Notes: generated by a model not told the origin, from the sequence alone. 64,000 nt of DNA from an uncultured Prevotella sp. (GCA_905233165.1 CAJODL010000006.1:24930-88929), one strand, 5' to 3'. Numbered from the stretch's first letter, positions 1-9,504 are shown. Numbers and translations are program-made.

Positions 1-608
1 CCGCCGCCAAGCTCTGCAGGATACATCTCGATGGAGAAGTCATTCAGCCGTATCGCAAAGTCGAGCTTTTGCGGACGGTTCTGCATGTCATACGCCAACT
101 GTTCCCTACCGCCTTCCGGTATCGCCACGCGCAGCTTCTGTATGTCGGCATTGCCGAGCGTTCCGCAGACGAGGGCCATGAAGAGTCCGACATGTGAGAA
201 CAACGCCCCCCAACGTCCCTTCCTACCGCCACGCCACGACCGCAGTGCCAGCAGCTGACGTAATGACACCGCACCGACGATAAGCGTCATCCACAGATAT
301 GGCAGCACAAACACCCACGACGACAGCAGGTCGTTGCCAAAGCCCATGACGACGGTGACGATGCTGACATACACAAGGGAGATGACAGCCGCCTTGCCGC
401 TGGTGAGGTATCTTATGGCGTTGCTTCTATTGCCGAAGAAGACCAGCGCGACAACCAACGCTAATACCACCGCCAGCGCTATAATATTAAAAGGAAAGGC
501 AAACAGCGCCCAGTCGATGGCACCGACAGATAACTGGAGCAGGATGCCCACAACAGCAAGTCCCGCTCCAATCACTAAACCTTCTCTATATGACCAAGGA
601 TTTTTCAA
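1..608 (-). CDS. ResB-like cytochrome c biogenesis protein, 3' end outside window
   Basis: Reading the minus strand from a TTG codon at 608 gives 202 open codons running off the left edge. It begins LKNPWSYREGL and shows about five hydrophobic segments in the first 150 residues, then a soluble stretch ending in RLNDFSIEMYPAE near the edge. The NPWS-type start and the LNDF/YPAE motif are typical of Bacteroidetes ResB/CcsB proteins, membrane partners of CcsA that carry haem and reductant to apocytochromes on the periplasmic side. The start is a TTG with no clear ribosome site; a GTG lies 10 codons further in. The c-type cytochromes at 49.5-53 kb are possible clients. The family call is from remembered motifs. 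Confidence 0.72.
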   Translation of the reverse strand, partial: MKNPWSYREGLVIGAGLAVVGILLQLSVGAIDWALFAFPFNIIALAVVLALVVALVFFGNRSNAIRYLTSGKAAVISLVYVSIVTVVMGFGNDLLSSWVFVLPYLWMTLIVGAVSLRQLLALRSWRGGRKGRWGALFSHVGLFMALVCGTLGNADIQKLRVAIPEGGREQLAYDMQNRPQKLDFAIRLNDFSIEMYPAELGG

Positions 609-679
609 TTATGAATTTTTAATTTTGAATTAAGAATTTTGAATTAAACAAAAGCCTTTGACCTTAGACCTTTGACCTT
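609..679. repeat. Degenerate AT-rich heptamer-like repeats in spacer
   Basis: The spacer between the DUF2264 stop and the ResB-like start consists of variants of GAATTTTGAATT followed by two copies of a TTTGACCTT-like unit. It is one of about a dozen such spacers in this window. Confidence 0.7.
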
Positions 680-1924
680 TTACTCCCAAATATGATCCTT
701 CGGGAATGGTTTGCCGCCCCAGGCTTTTTCCTGTGTTATATCCTCGGCAGGGTCTGTCCAGAACGGGTCATCAGCAGGCAGGCCAAGTGGCAGCAATACC
801 TCAGAAGTGATATACAGCGAACCGTTGTTAGTGTACCAGTCAGCCACCTCCGGCTGTCTGCCGCAGAAGCCGATAGTAAGGAATCCCTTTTCGTTAAAGT
901 TGCCCGGAGCGTCCCACATGCGGTGCATCACCTTTGTGAGGGCGTTTCTAACCTGTCCGTTGCTTAAATCCTTCGGCAGCGTCTTCTGCCACGCCACCCA
1001 CGCTAACGGTTGCATGGCAGCGAGACGGTAAGGGATGCTGCGGCCGAAAACGGGGAAAGTGCCCTCGGGAGAGATGAAGCGCTCAAGGATGATAGAGAAC
1101 TTCTGACAGCGCTTCAGGGCACGGGCGTAGAAGTCTTTGTAGTTTATCTTCCAACCGTAGCCGCGGACATCGCGCATCGTAGCGAGCGTCTCAAGATACA
1201 TGGCATGGAAGACGTAGCTGGAGTAATAGTCGAAGGCAAACGTGCCCTGACCGTCAGAATACCAGCCGTCACCCACATACCATTCCTCACACTTGCGGAC
1301 AGCACCATTTACGCGGTAGCTGTCATAAGGCGCACCGGCCTTGGCGAGGAACGACTCTATCTCCGCAGCAAACAGCAGCCAGTTGGTATAAGGCGGCTCT
1401 ACGCGGCGAAGACGGGTGAACTCATCAATATAACGTGCCTTCGTAGTCTCATCAAGAGGTTTCCACAGCGCATCAAAGCCGCGTATCAACGACTCAGCGA
1501 TATATGCCGCATCCACCAATGGCTGTCCTTCCTTACGCCACAGCAGATAGTCCTTTGAGTCAGGATTCACAGCCTCTGCATACGCCTTCAGGGCCCATTC
1601 CTTCACCTTCCGGCGCTCCTTACCTTCGGGGGTATCATCATCGGGCAACGAAAGCCACGGAGCAATACCGGCCATCAGGCGACCGAAGCATTCCATGTAG
1701 GTGACGCGCTTGTCACGCGAATCGAAAGAGGGACTGACCTCTATCTGCATCTCCGTGGAGAGCATACCACGCGACATCGGTTCAAGAACTGGCGCCGCAA
1801 TACGGTAAGCCTGAGAAGCCCAGTATTCACGGTCGGACATTACACGCAGCTGCTTCTTTGCAGCGAAAGAGGCAGCAACACCAAAGACAACAAGTGTCAG
1901 GATAAGAAACGTGATTTTCTTCAT
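680..1924 (-). CDS. Secreted DUF2264 family protein
   Basis: A 414-residue protein with a clear signal peptide (MKKITFLILTLVVFGVAASF, cleavage near residue 21). The body matches the DUF2264 family of Bacteroidetes, with tracts such as REYWASQAYRIAAPVLEP near the N-terminus and WYSDGQGTFAFDYYSSYVFH in the middle. Members are all-alpha and often sit near carbohydrate-degradation genes, but no enzymatic activity is established to my knowledge. I chose the ATG at 1924 because it starts directly on the signal peptide; a TTG three codons upstream is possible. It lies 33 bp after ispF on the same strand. Substrate unknown. Confidence 0.8.
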   Translation of the reverse strand: MKKITFLILTLVVFGVAASFAAKKQLRVMSDREYWASQAYRIAAPVLEPMSRGMLSTEMQIEVSPSFDSRDKRVTYMECFGRLMAGIAPWLSLPDDDTPEGKERRKVKEWALKAYAEAVNPDSKDYLLWRKEGQPLVDAAYIAESLIRGFDALWKPLDETTKARYIDEFTRLRRVEPPYTNWLLFAAEIESFLAKAGAPYDSYRVNGAVRKCEEWYVGDGWYSDGQGTFAFDYYSSYVFHAMYLETLATMRDVRGYGWKINYKDFYARALKRCQKFSIILERFISPEGTFPVFGRSIPYRLAAMQPLAWVAWQKTLPKDLSNGQVRNALTKVMHRMWDAPGNFNEKGFLTIGFCGRQPEVADWYTNNGSLYITSEVLLPLGLPADDPFWTDPAEDITQEKAWGGKPFPKDHIWE

Positions 1925-1957
1925 AATATTCAATGTTCAATGTTCAATGCTCAATGG
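1925..1957. repeat. TTCAATG tandem heptamers
   Basis: Four to five tandem copies of a TTCAATG/CTCAATG/GTCAATG heptamer fill the whole gap between ispF and the DUF2264 gene and run into the ispF stop codon (reverse TGA). Confidence 0.8.
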
Positions 1958-2431
1958 TCAATGTTCTATCAGCGCCACCGCATACGCCGAGATGCCTTCT
2001 TTACGGCCAGTGAAGCCGAGCTTCTCGGTTGTGGTGGCCTTGATAGAGATATTGTCCCTATCAGTCTGCATCACCTCCGCGAGGCAATCCTTCATCGCCT
2101 CAATGTGCGGATTGAGCTTTGGCTGCTCGGCACATATCGTGCAGTCGATATTGCCCACCTTATATCCCTTCGTAGCGATGAGCTCTATCGTCTTCCGCAA
2201 CAATATCTTGGAGTCAATGCCATCGGTTTCTGCGGCAGTATCAGGGAAGTGGTACCCGATATCCCGCATATTCGCTGCCCCAAGGAGAGCGTCGCAAATA
2301 GCATGTATCAACACGTCAGCATCACTATGGCCCAACAGACCGTGTGTATGCTCTATCTTTATTCCACCCAGCCACAGGTCGCGACCTTCTACAAGCTGGT
2401 GGACATCATATCCCATTCCTATTCTTATCAT
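1958..2431 (-). CDS. ispF: 2-C-methyl-D-erythritol 2,4-cyclodiphosphate synthase
   Basis: 157 residues, the normal IspF length. It converts CDP-ME 2-phosphate to MEcPP in the non-mevalonate isoprenoid pathway, in the cytoplasm as a homotrimer. The zinc ligands are visible: D9 and H11 in MGYDVHQL and H43 in LIHAICDALLGA; the family signatures GHSDADV and TEKLGFTGR are also present. The reading frame is open upstream for 117 more codons, but that part overlaps the acyltransferase gene and encodes a repeat-derived NENDNDNEN tract, so the true start is the ATG at 2431, which overlaps the upstream stop as ATGA (translational coupling). Confidence 0.95.
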   Translation of the reverse strand: MIRIGMGYDVHQLVEGRDLWLGGIKIEHTHGLLGHSDADVLIHAICDALLGAANMRDIGYHFPDTAAETDGIDSKILLRKTIELIATKGYKVGNIDCTICAEQPKLNPHIEAMKDCLAEVMQTDRDNISIKATTTEKLGFTGRKEGISAYAVALIEH

Positions 2432-3444
2432 CTTTTCGTTTTCGTTTTCGTTATCGTTATCGTTTTCGTTGCGAAAGCACATACCTTGCTTATTATCCAT
2501 GCTATCGGAACGCTGATGGCGAGGGTAATGAAGAACCTGGGCCAGTATGACAGGTGGTATGCATGCTGCAGGGGTTTGAGGACGTACTCCACATGAAGCA
2601 GGTATATCTCCAGAGAAATGCCGCCCACAAAACCTATCGCGGTATTGATGCCCCGTATGTGTGACAGTGCGTCGAACACCTCGCTCATGATGATTACCGT
2701 CGTGATAGCGAGCACTATGTACAGCATTCGCTCGGTATAAAGCGGGAAGCGTCCGTGGCGCATCTGCTCCAACCACACACATGCTCCAAGACTAAAGATG
2801 AAAGCAGCGATGACGAAAATCCATGAATCAGCCGACAGCCTCGTCTTACTGCGTATCGCCTCTGCCAGATTGATACCAAGACAGAATATCGGCACACGGC
2901 TCCAGAATATCTCGATATGTCCGACGGCACTATGTATCGGCGTGATATACTGCACCATGATACACCACATCAGCGGGAAGGCAACAAGCCAACGGCAGGC
3001 TGGGTTGCGACGCACCACCTCCATATAGAATGGTGCGAAGAAATACATCATCATCGTGGCAGGAACATACCAGAACGTCAGTTGGTCATAGCGCCAGAAG
3101 TTCCAGTTGAAGAATACCTGCATGATGAGATTCACCCATCCATCGAAGGTGGCATGCGCAAAGTCGAAGCGGCTCACGAAGTAATAGCCGGCAATGATGA
3201 GCCATGCAGGGTAGATGCGGATAATGCGGTTGAAATAGAACCGCCTCAGGTCGGGATTCTTACTCCAACTATACCACAATCCCATTCCCGAGAGAAACAG
3301 GAAAATATCAACACCCAGATTGCCCATGCGGACCAATCCATACCACGAACTGCTGCGGGGCACTCCCATGTGGAATAACATGACGATGATAATGGCAAAG
3401 CCCATCAACTGACCCCTATAAGTAGATATCTTACCTAAATTCAT
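2428..3444 (-). CDS. Acyltransferase-3 family integral membrane protein
   Basis: 338 residues with about ten hydrophobic segments. The N-terminus STYRGQLMGFAIIIVMLFHMG and the following GVDIFLFLSGMGLWYS are the classic Acyl_transf_3 pattern, in which the helix-1 His (H26 here) is essential. Such proteins O-acylate surface polysaccharides or other envelope glycans at the inner membrane. The last 15 residues (KTITITKTKTKR type) are encoded by a hexamer repeat and look like a run-on tail. It shares an ATGA overlap with ispF. A TACTTTTG promoter box on the minus strand lies at 3457-3450, immediately upstream of the ATG. Confidence 0.85.
   Translation of the reverse strand: MNLGKISTYRGQLMGFAIIIVMLFHMGVPRSSSWYGLVRMGNLGVDIFLFLSGMGLWYSWSKNPDLRRFYFNRIIRIYPAWLIIAGYYFVSRFDFAHATFDGWVNLIMQVFFNWNFWRYDQLTFWYVPATMMMYFFAPFYMEVVRRNPACRWLVAFPLMWCIMVQYITPIHSAVGHIEIFWSRVPIFCLGINLAEAIRSKTRLSADSWIFVIAAFIFSLGACVWLEQMRHGRFPLYTERMLYIVLAITTVIIMSEVFDALSHIRGINTAIGFVGGISLEIYLLHVEYVLKPLQHAYHLSYWPRFFITLAISVPIAWIISKVCAFATKTITITKTKTKR
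2432..2472. repeat. CGTTTT/CGTTAT hexamer repeat at acyltransferase 3' end
   Basis: Six to seven tandem copies of a six-base unit (CGTTTT, CGTTAT) lie inside the 3' end of the acyltransferase gene, directly upstream of the ispF start. They encode alternating Lys/Thr/Ile residues. Confidence 0.85.
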
Positions 3445-3552
3445 GCTCGCAAAAGTATGAATTTTGTGGGAGACTATGGCATGTTTTCCTATTTTTTTTC
3501 AAAAAAACGCAAAAAATACTATATTATAAGTAATTGATACATTGCTTTTTTG

Positions 3553-3560
3553 TACATTTG
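3553..3560 (+). promoter_or_regulatory. Bacteroidetes -7 box upstream of eptA-like gene
   Basis: TACATTTG matches the TAnnTTTG -7 element 34 bp before the ATG at 3595. The -33 region has only a weak TTG at 3534-3536 (16-bp spacing). The intergenic region also serves the divergent acyltransferase. Confidence 0.5.
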
Positions 3561-3594
3561 CACCGGTTTTTGACAAAAACAGATTAACAATTTG

Positions 3595-5412
3595 ATGAGC
3601 ATCTTTCTACGTCCCATAATGACGCGAATGTTTCTGTTCCTGTACCTGGTAGGTATAATGAGCAGCATCCTGACCGTTCCTCCATACAAGACAGCACACA
3701 TGTATGAATGGGCTCCATACGAGCTCTTCGCGGATGTATTTATCATAGCCGCCATCTGGCTGGTGATAAAAAGACTATTATATAAAGAAGGAGCAACGAC
3801 GGTTGGCAGAAAGATATGCAACTGGGCTTACCGCCTGCTGCTGGCAGTCTTTTACATTGCCGTCTATGTGCTGTATATTGCCGATATGTTCTGCTTTGTG
3901 AAGTTCGGCAGCACGCTTAATCCCTCGATGCTGTTGCTGATAGGTGAGACGACAAGTAACGAAGCCGGTGAATTCTTGCAGAGCTACGTAACGTCCGACA
4001 TCATATTCAGCGAAGTAGGCGTCATAGCCCTTGTGCCATTGCTGCACGCAATCGTAGCAGGCAGTTGGAAACATATTTCCCATTGCTCTCATCTTTCCCA
4101 TCTCCCCTACAAGCCCATCCTTGGCACCGCTGTTGCTATTGCTGTCGGAGTGTGCTTCTACCTCACCTACCCTAACAAGCAGATGTACCTGCATACCATG
4201 TCGCTGGAGACAATAGGACAGGTGGAGCATTCGCTTGCCTATCGCCCTCACACAGAGCTATACCAGCCGCCAATGCGCTTGGCATTCTCCATACGCTGCA
4301 ACCAACTCATCGGTCAACAACTGGGCAAACTGAAGGCCACCATCGGTAAGGTGGAGGTGGATAGCTGTTCGGTGAAGAGTCCTGAGATTGTCCTCATCAT
4401 CGGTGAGAGTTTCAACAAACGCCACGCACAGCTGTATGGCTACGACAAAGAGAATATGCCAAATCAGGTGCGCATGGAGAAGGAAGGACGCCTGACGAAG
4501 TTCGAAGATGTCGTATCGCCATGGAACCTGACGAGTTTTGTCTTCAAACATTTCATGACGACCTATTGCGTCGGTGACAAGGGCGAATGGTGTGACTACC
4601 CATTGTTCTGCGAGATATTCCGCAAGGCTGGATATAATGTCAATTTCCTCACAAACCAGTTCCAAACAAAGGCAAAGCAGGAGGTCTATGACTTCTCTGG
4701 CGGCTTCTTTATCAACGACGAAGAGTTGTCATCAGTGCAGTTCGACCACCGCAACAACCGCCTGCATGTCTTTGACGAAGGATTGCTGAAGGACTATGAT
4801 GCTATGGCTGACATGCAACGCAGCAAGGGTATGGACAGCACGAAGCAACTGCATATCTTCCACCTCATGGGAATGCATGTCAACTACCGCATACGCTGTC
4901 CTAACCGCATGAAGAAATGGGGAGTAAGTGAATATCCTAACGATACCGACATTCCCACAAAGAAACGAAAAGTGCTTGCCGACTACGACAACAGCGTATG
5001 GTATAACGATAGCATCGTAAACCAGATTGTGGAGCGTTTCAAGAACGACGATGCCATCATCATTTATATTCCCGACCATGGTGAGGAAGTCTTTGGCCCC
5101 GGTGCCCGGCATTTCTTTGGCAGGATGCATGATGCCGTCATCAACAAGCGCCTTGCCGACGAGGAGTTCCGCATCCCGATGTGGATATACACCACCCCAC
5201 TCTATGCTAAGAACCACCCCGACGTAGTGGCAGCCATCAAGGCGGCAGCGCCAAAGAAATATATGACGGACGCCCTGAGCCATCTGCTCATGGGACTGGC
5301 CGGCATCCATACCAAGTACTACAAACCACAGTACGACATACTCTCACCACAATATGACGAGTCGCGTCGTCGATTACTGAAAAACAACACTGACTATGAC
5401 ACTCTTAAGTAG
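3595..5412 (+). CDS. Phosphoethanolamine transferase-like sulfatase-superfamily membrane protein
   Basis: 605 residues. The N-terminal ~215 residues hold five hydrophobic segments, as in EptA/LptA, and the C-terminal half is an alkaline-phosphatase/sulfatase domain. Visible markers are IVLIIGESFNKRHAQLYGY (metal-binding Glu about 271), the likely nucleophile Thr about 313 in PWNLTSF, and metal-binding DH at 494-495 in IYIPDHGEEVFG, followed by ARHFFGRMH. EptA-type enzymes transfer phosphoethanolamine from phosphatidylethanolamine to lipid A or core sugars on the periplasmic side. The ATG at 3595 is preferred over the adjacent TTG. It overlaps the next gene by 17 bp, so the two are probably co-expressed. 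The exact acceptor cannot be read from sequence. Confidence 0.85.
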   Translation: MSIFLRPIMTRMFLFLYLVGIMSSILTVPPYKTAHMYEWAPYELFADVFIIAAIWLVIKRLLYKEGATTVGRKICNWAYRLLLAVFYIAVYVLYIADMFCFVKFGSTLNPSMLLLIGETTSNEAGEFLQSYVTSDIIFSEVGVIALVPLLHAIVAGSWKHISHCSHLSHLPYKPILGTAVAIAVGVCFYLTYPNKQMYLHTMSLETIGQVEHSLAYRPHTELYQPPMRLAFSIRCNQLIGQQLGKLKATIGKVEVDSCSVKSPEIVLIIGESFNKRHAQLYGYDKENMPNQVRMEKEGRLTKFEDVVSPWNLTSFVFKHFMTTYCVGDKGEWCDYPLFCEIFRKAGYNVNFLTNQFQTKAKQEVYDFSGGFFINDEELSSVQFDHRNNRLHVFDEGLLKDYDAMADMQRSKGMDSTKQLHIFHLMGMHVNYRIRCPNRMKKWGVSEYPNDTDIPTKKRKVLADYDNSVWYNDSIVNQIVERFKNDDAIIIYIPDHGEEVFGPGARHFFGRMHDAVINKRLADEEFRIPMWIYTTPLYAKNHPDVVAAIKAAAPKKYMTDALSHLLMGLAGIHTKYYKPQYDILSPQYDESRRRLLKNNTDYDTLK

Positions 5413-6481
5413 AGCAGAATGTTCAGCATTGCGAGGCATTGCCATCATTGGCATCTTCTTGCATAACTACCTCCACTGGCTCGGTCCGATGGTGAAGGAG
5501 AACGAATACCAGTTCCACATGCATAATGCAGAGCGTTTTTGGTATATCCTCACCCACCCCGACCAGAACCTGCTATACCATCTCTTCTCGTTCTTCGGCC
5601 ACTATGGCGTTCCCGTCTTCGTGTTCCTCAGCGGCTACGGTCTTTATCTGAAATACGAAAGCGGAGTAGAGCAACGGAATGACGGAGCAACGGGATTACG
5701 GATTAACGGAATTTGGGAATTTATGAAGAGCCATTACCAAAAACTCTTCCCAATGATGTTCTTGGGGTTCTGTACGTTTGCAATGGTTGACTGGATGACA
5801 CCCGGCCGCCACCATTGGACATGGGATGCCATCATAGAGCAGCTTACGATGACCATCAATATATTCCCCGACCCCGACCATCGCATCTGGCCCGGCCCGT
5901 ATTGGTTCTTCGGACTGATGATGGAGTTATATCTCGTCTATCGTCTGTTCCTCTACCGCCGCCATTGGGGATGGAACGTGGGGCTCATCATCTGCTGCAT
6001 GGCGATACAGACCCTGTGCTATGACAGTCCCGAAGGCGATGCCATCAACCGCATACGCTATAACTTCATGGGCAACATGATGCCGTTCGGAATGGGACTG
6101 CTCTGCGGTAGACTGACGCAGGACTTCGGAACAACTGAATTACGAAATTACGGAATTACGGCCTTTTTGTTGTCCACAGCCGCAATTATACTCCTATCCT
6201 TCAACTTCTGGACGTGGCTGATAGTGCCTTTCTTCGTTGTTGTTGCCCATGTTGCCTTTATCAAGATGCTGTCCGCCATTCCGGCAGCCGACATTCTGGT
6301 GCGTGGCATAGCATGGGTGGGAGGCATCAGCGCCGCCATCTTCGTGTGCCATCCCATTACGCGAAAAATATTTATTCCTATCAGCAGAAGCGGTGACATC
6401 CTTGACGGCCTGACGATATACATCATCGCCACCATCCTGCTCGCAATAATATTCAAGAAAATAATAGCCACCCTGAAATGA
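5396..6481 (+). CDS. Acyltransferase-3 family membrane protein
   Basis: 361 residues with about ten membrane segments. CSALRGIAIIGIFLHNYLHW carries the helix-1 His, and GVPVFVFLSGYGLYLKY the second signature. Probably O-acylates an envelope glycan. Two hydrophilic loops are encoded by repeats of a GGAATTACG-like unit (about 5668-5706 giving QRNDGATGLRINGI, and about 6134-6160 giving TTELRNYGIT), unlike ordinary coding sequence. Overlaps the upstream gene by 17 bp and the downstream gene by an ATGA, so it is part of a 3595-7368 operon. Confidence 0.85.
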   Translation: MTLLSRAECSALRGIAIIGIFLHNYLHWLGPMVKENEYQFHMHNAERFWYILTHPDQNLLYHLFSFFGHYGVPVFVFLSGYGLYLKYESGVEQRNDGATGLRINGIWEFMKSHYQKLFPMMFLGFCTFAMVDWMTPGRHHWTWDAIIEQLTMTINIFPDPDHRIWPGPYWFFGLMMELYLVYRLFLYRRHWGWNVGLIICCMAIQTLCYDSPEGDAINRIRYNFMGNMMPFGMGLLCGRLTQDFGTTELRNYGITAFLLSTAAIILLSFNFWTWLIVPFFVVVAHVAFIKMLSAIPAADILVRGIAWVGGISAAIFVCHPITRKIFIPISRSGDILDGLTIYIIATILLAIIFKKIIATLK

Positions 6482-7368
6482 AAAGCGTTTTACAAATTCT
6501 GCGCCCTTATCAGTGGGTCAAGAACTTCTTCGTCTTCATGCCCTTGTTCTTCGGGCATCAGTTGATGAATGTGCCGTTGCTTATAAATAGCATCATAGCC
6601 TTCTTCGCCTTCTCATTCGTCGCCTCCAGCATATACTGCTTCAACGATATCATCGACGTAGAAGATGACCGTCGCCACGTAGAGAAGTGCCACCGTCCCA
6701 TTGCCAGCGGCAAGATATCCGTCGCTATGGGCTATGCCTTGATGTTAGTGATGCTCGCACTGAGCATAGCACTGTCCTTCGCGCTGCCATACGATGTTGT
6801 CTCAACGACACTGCCGTTGCCATACATTATAATAATATATTGGCTGATGGAAATGGCATACTGCATTCGCCTGAAGCGTATCGCCATCATCGACCTCTGC
6901 ATCCTCTCCATGGGCTTCCTCCTACGCATAGCAGCAGGTGGTGCAGCGACGGGCATATTGCTGTCCCACTGGCTCATCATGATGACCTTCCTGCTGACAC
7001 TGTTCTTAGGGTTTGCAAAGCGCAGGGATGACGTACTGAAATTCCAGAAGACCAAGATCCCGCCCCGTCACAACACGAAGCGCTACAACCTCACCTTCGT
7101 CAACGAAGCCATCACAGTGACAGGCTGCGTTATGCTCGTCTGCTATATCATGTACACCGTATCGCCCGAGACGATAGCCAACTTCGACAATCGCCACATC
7201 TATCTCACCACCATCTTCGTCCTCCTTGGAGTGTTGAGATACATGCAGCTCGCCGTTGTTGACGAAAAGAGCGGCGACCCCACGAAGGTGCTCCTCCGCG
7301 ATCCCTTCACCCAAGTCATCGTCCTCTGCTGGGCAGTCGCCTTTCTATTCATTATATATATATTATAA
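6478..7368 (+). CDS. UbiA-family prenyltransferase, decaprenyl-phosphate phosphoribosyltransferase-like
   Basis: 296 residues, about eight or nine membrane helices. RPYQWVKNFFVFMPLFF at the N-terminus and NDIIDVEDDRRHVEKCHRPI (residues 56-75), with the NDxxDxxxDxxH motif, match DPPR-synthase-like UbiA proteins, which move a phosphoribosyl group from PRPP onto polyprenyl phosphate to make a lipid-linked pentose donor. A second motif region follows KRRDDVLKFQ. Last gene of the envelope operon and followed by a strong terminator. No epimerase or pentose transferase is in the window, so use of the product as a ribose or arabinose donor is inference. Confidence 0.8.
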   Translation: MKSVLQILRPYQWVKNFFVFMPLFFGHQLMNVPLLINSIIAFFAFSFVASSIYCFNDIIDVEDDRRHVEKCHRPIASGKISVAMGYALMLVMLALSIALSFALPYDVVSTTLPLPYIIIIYWLMEMAYCIRLKRIAIIDLCILSMGFLLRIAAGGAATGILLSHWLIMMTFLLTLFLGFAKRRDDVLKFQKTKIPPRHNTKRYNLTFVNEAITVTGCVMLVCYIMYTVSPETIANFDNRHIYLTTIFVLLGVLRYMQLAVVDEKSGDPTKVLLRDPFTQVIVLCWAVAFLFIIYIL

Positions 7369-7373
7369 AAGAA

Positions 7374-7407
7374 AACTTGCAGCCGGAATGACTGCAAGTT
7401 CTTTTTT
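7374..7407. terminator. Bidirectional terminator between UbiA-like gene and clpB
   Basis: A perfect 9-bp inverted repeat (AACTTGCAG / CTGCAAGTT, loop of 9) is followed by CTTTTTT on the plus strand and by TTTTCTTTT on the minus strand. The clpB stop codon falls at its right edge. Confidence 0.9.
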
Positions 7408-9502
7408 AGTTCCTAAACTCTATCTCACCATTGTTGCTATCGACGGTGATAGGCTTATCCTTTGACACTGTGCCGGCAAGGAGTTGCTTGCTGAGGGCGT
7501 TGAGGACATCGCGCTGGATGGCACGCTTTACAGGACGTGCTCCGAAGTCGGGGTCAAAGCCTGCCTCGGCCAGCGTAGCAACGGCAGCGTCGGTGACGTT
7601 CAACTCAAATCCCTGTGCCTGAAGCATCTTGGCAACACGGTTCATCTGCAGACGGACGATGTCGCTGATTTGGTCCTTCGTAAGCTGACTGAAATTGATG
7701 ATTTCATCGATACGGTTGAGGAACTCCGGACGGATTGGGGGCTTCACCATGCCATTGCCGTCAAGGATTGGAGCCTTGCCATAAAGCTGATCTTTGGTGA
7801 GGTTGGAAGTCATGATGATGATGGTATTCTTGAAGTTCACCACCCTACCCTTCGAGTCTGTCAGACGTCCGTCGTCAAGCACCTGCAGAAGGATGTTGAA
7901 GACGTCCTGATGGGCTTTCTCTATCTCGTCGAAGAGGACAACGGAGTACGGCTTACGTCGCACTGCCTCGGTAAGTTGTCCGCCCTCGTCGTAGCCTACA
8001 TAGCCCGGAGGCGCACCAATCAGGCGTGACACAGAGTATTTCTCCTGATACTCAGACATATCAATACGTGTCATCAGTGACTCGTCATTGAAGAGATAGT
8101 CTGCCAATGCCTTTGCCAGTTCCGTCTTTCCGACACCCGTAGTGCCAAGGAATATGAAGGAGGCAATAGGACGCTTCGGGTCTTGCAGTCCGGCACGTGA
8201 ACGGCGCACGGCATCTGAGACGGCCGTGATGGCCTCGTCCTGACCGATGACACGGTTGTGGAGTTCCTGCTCAAGGTGCAGCAGTTTCTCACGCTCACTT
8301 TGCATCATACGAGACACTGGAATGCCCGTCCAGCGTGAAACCACCTCTGCGATATCGTCGGCAGTAACCTCTTCCTTCAGGTATTTATTCTCGGACGTTG
8401 CCGTGGCATTCTTCACCTTCGCCTCAAGGTCTTTCAGCTTTCCATAGCGTATCTCGGCCACCTTGCCATAGTCCCCTTCGCGCTCAGCCTTCTCGGCCTC
8501 AAAACGCAGGCGCTCCATCTCTTGCTTAGCCTGCTGTACGGATTCTGCGGCATTCTTCTCCTTCACCCACTCAGAGCGCATGCGCATCTCCTCGTCTTGC
8601 AGTTCGGAGATGGTTTTGTTGAGCTCCTTCAGTTTCGCCTCGTCCTTCTCACGCTTGATAGCCTCACGCTCTATCTCAAGCTGCTTCAGCTTTCGTGTCA
8701 ACTCGTCCAGTTCCTCCGGCACGCTATCGCGCTCCATACGCAACTTGGCAGCCGCCTCATCCATAAGGTCGATAGCCTTGTCGGGCAAGAAACGATCAGA
8801 GATATAACGCTCCGAGAGAGTAACAGCAGCGATACAGGCATCATCCTGAATACGTACCCTGTGGTGGTTTTCGTACTTCTCCTTCAACCCCCTGAGGATT
8901 GAGATGGCAGACAGTTCGTCTGGCTCATCAACCATGACGATTTGGAAACGACGCTCAAGGGCCTTGTCCTTCTCGAAATATTTCTGGTATTCGTTCAGCG
9001 TAGTAGCACCGATGGCACGCAGTTCGCCACGCGCCAGTGCTGGCTTCAGGAGGTTTGCAGCATCCATAGAGCCGTCGCCGCCACCGGCACCAACGAGGGT
9101 ATGTATCTCGTCGATGAAGAGGATTATCTTACCCTGCGATTGGATAACGGCATTGATGACGCCCTTCAGACGTTCCTCAAACTCTCCTTTATATTTCGCA
9201 CCGGCAACGAGGGCACCCATATCGAGGGTGTATATCTCCTTCTCCTTCAAGTTTTCAGGCACATCGCCTCGCACAATACGTTGTGCGAGACCTTCGGCAA
9301 TGGCCGTCTTACCAGTACCCGGCTCACCAATGAGGATAGGGTTGTTCTTGGTGCGTCGTGACAATATCTGCAGCACACGACGAATCTCGTCGTCCCTGCC
9401 TATAACTGGATCAAGCTTACCGTTCTTGGCATCGCTGACCAGATTCTTACAGAAGCGCTCAAGGGCTTCCTTCGGATTCATTTGTTGTTCTTGATTAAAC
9501 AT
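7406..9502 (-). CDS. clpB: ClpB-type disaggregase lacking the N-terminal domain
   Basis: 698 residues against about 860 for ordinary ClpB. AAA1 has Walker A GEPGTGKT at 59-66 and Walker B ILFIDEIH; a full coiled-coil M domain spans about 255-375; AAA2 has GTTGVGKT near 453 and [12 protein letters not shown]. It unfolds aggregated proteins with DnaK and has no ClpP-binding loop visible. The roughly 147-residue Clp_N domain is missing: upstream sequence has stops and an AT-rich spacer, and no Clp_N-like codons in any frame. An unusually good Shine-Dalgarno (AAAGGAG, 11 nt before the ATG at 9502) supports the short start. Confidence 0.93.
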   Translation of the reverse strand: MFNQEQQMNPKEALERFCKNLVSDAKNGKLDPVIGRDDEIRRVLQILSRRTKNNPILIGEPGTGKTAIAEGLAQRIVRGDVPENLKEKEIYTLDMGALVAGAKYKGEFEERLKGVINAVIQSQGKIILFIDEIHTLVGAGGGDGSMDAANLLKPALARGELRAIGATTLNEYQKYFEKDKALERRFQIVMVDEPDELSAISILRGLKEKYENHHRVRIQDDACIAAVTLSERYISDRFLPDKAIDLMDEAAAKLRMERDSVPEELDELTRKLKQLEIEREAIKREKDEAKLKELNKTISELQDEEMRMRSEWVKEKNAAESVQQAKQEMERLRFEAEKAEREGDYGKVAEIRYGKLKDLEAKVKNATATSENKYLKEEVTADDIAEVVSRWTGIPVSRMMQSEREKLLHLEQELHNRVIGQDEAITAVSDAVRRSRAGLQDPKRPIASFIFLGTTGVGKTELAKALADYLFNDESLMTRIDMSEYQEKYSVSRLIGAPPGYVGYDEGGQLTEAVRRKPYSVVLFDEIEKAHQDVFNILLQVLDDGRLTDSKGRVVNFKNTIIIMTSNLTKDQLYGKAPILDGNGMVKPPIRPEFLNRIDEIINFSQLTKDQISDIVRLQMNRVAKMLQAQGFELNVTDAAVATLAEAGFDPDFGARPVKRAIQRDVLNALSKQLLAGTVSKDKPITVDSNNGEIEFRN

Positions 9503-9504
9503 AG

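Noticed and set aside
1010..1558. 182-codon plus-strand frame inside the DUF2264 gene
   Set aside because: Antisense shadow; the minus-strand product has a signal peptide and family motifs.
2432..2782. N-terminal extension of the ispF frame
   Set aside because: The extra residues overlap the acyltransferase gene and include a repeat-encoded Asn/Asp/Glu tract; IspF homologues start at the MIRIGMGYDVH methionine.
8904..9494. 196-codon plus-strand frame inside clpB
   Set aside because: Ser/Arg-rich shadow of the clpB AAA1 coding sequence.
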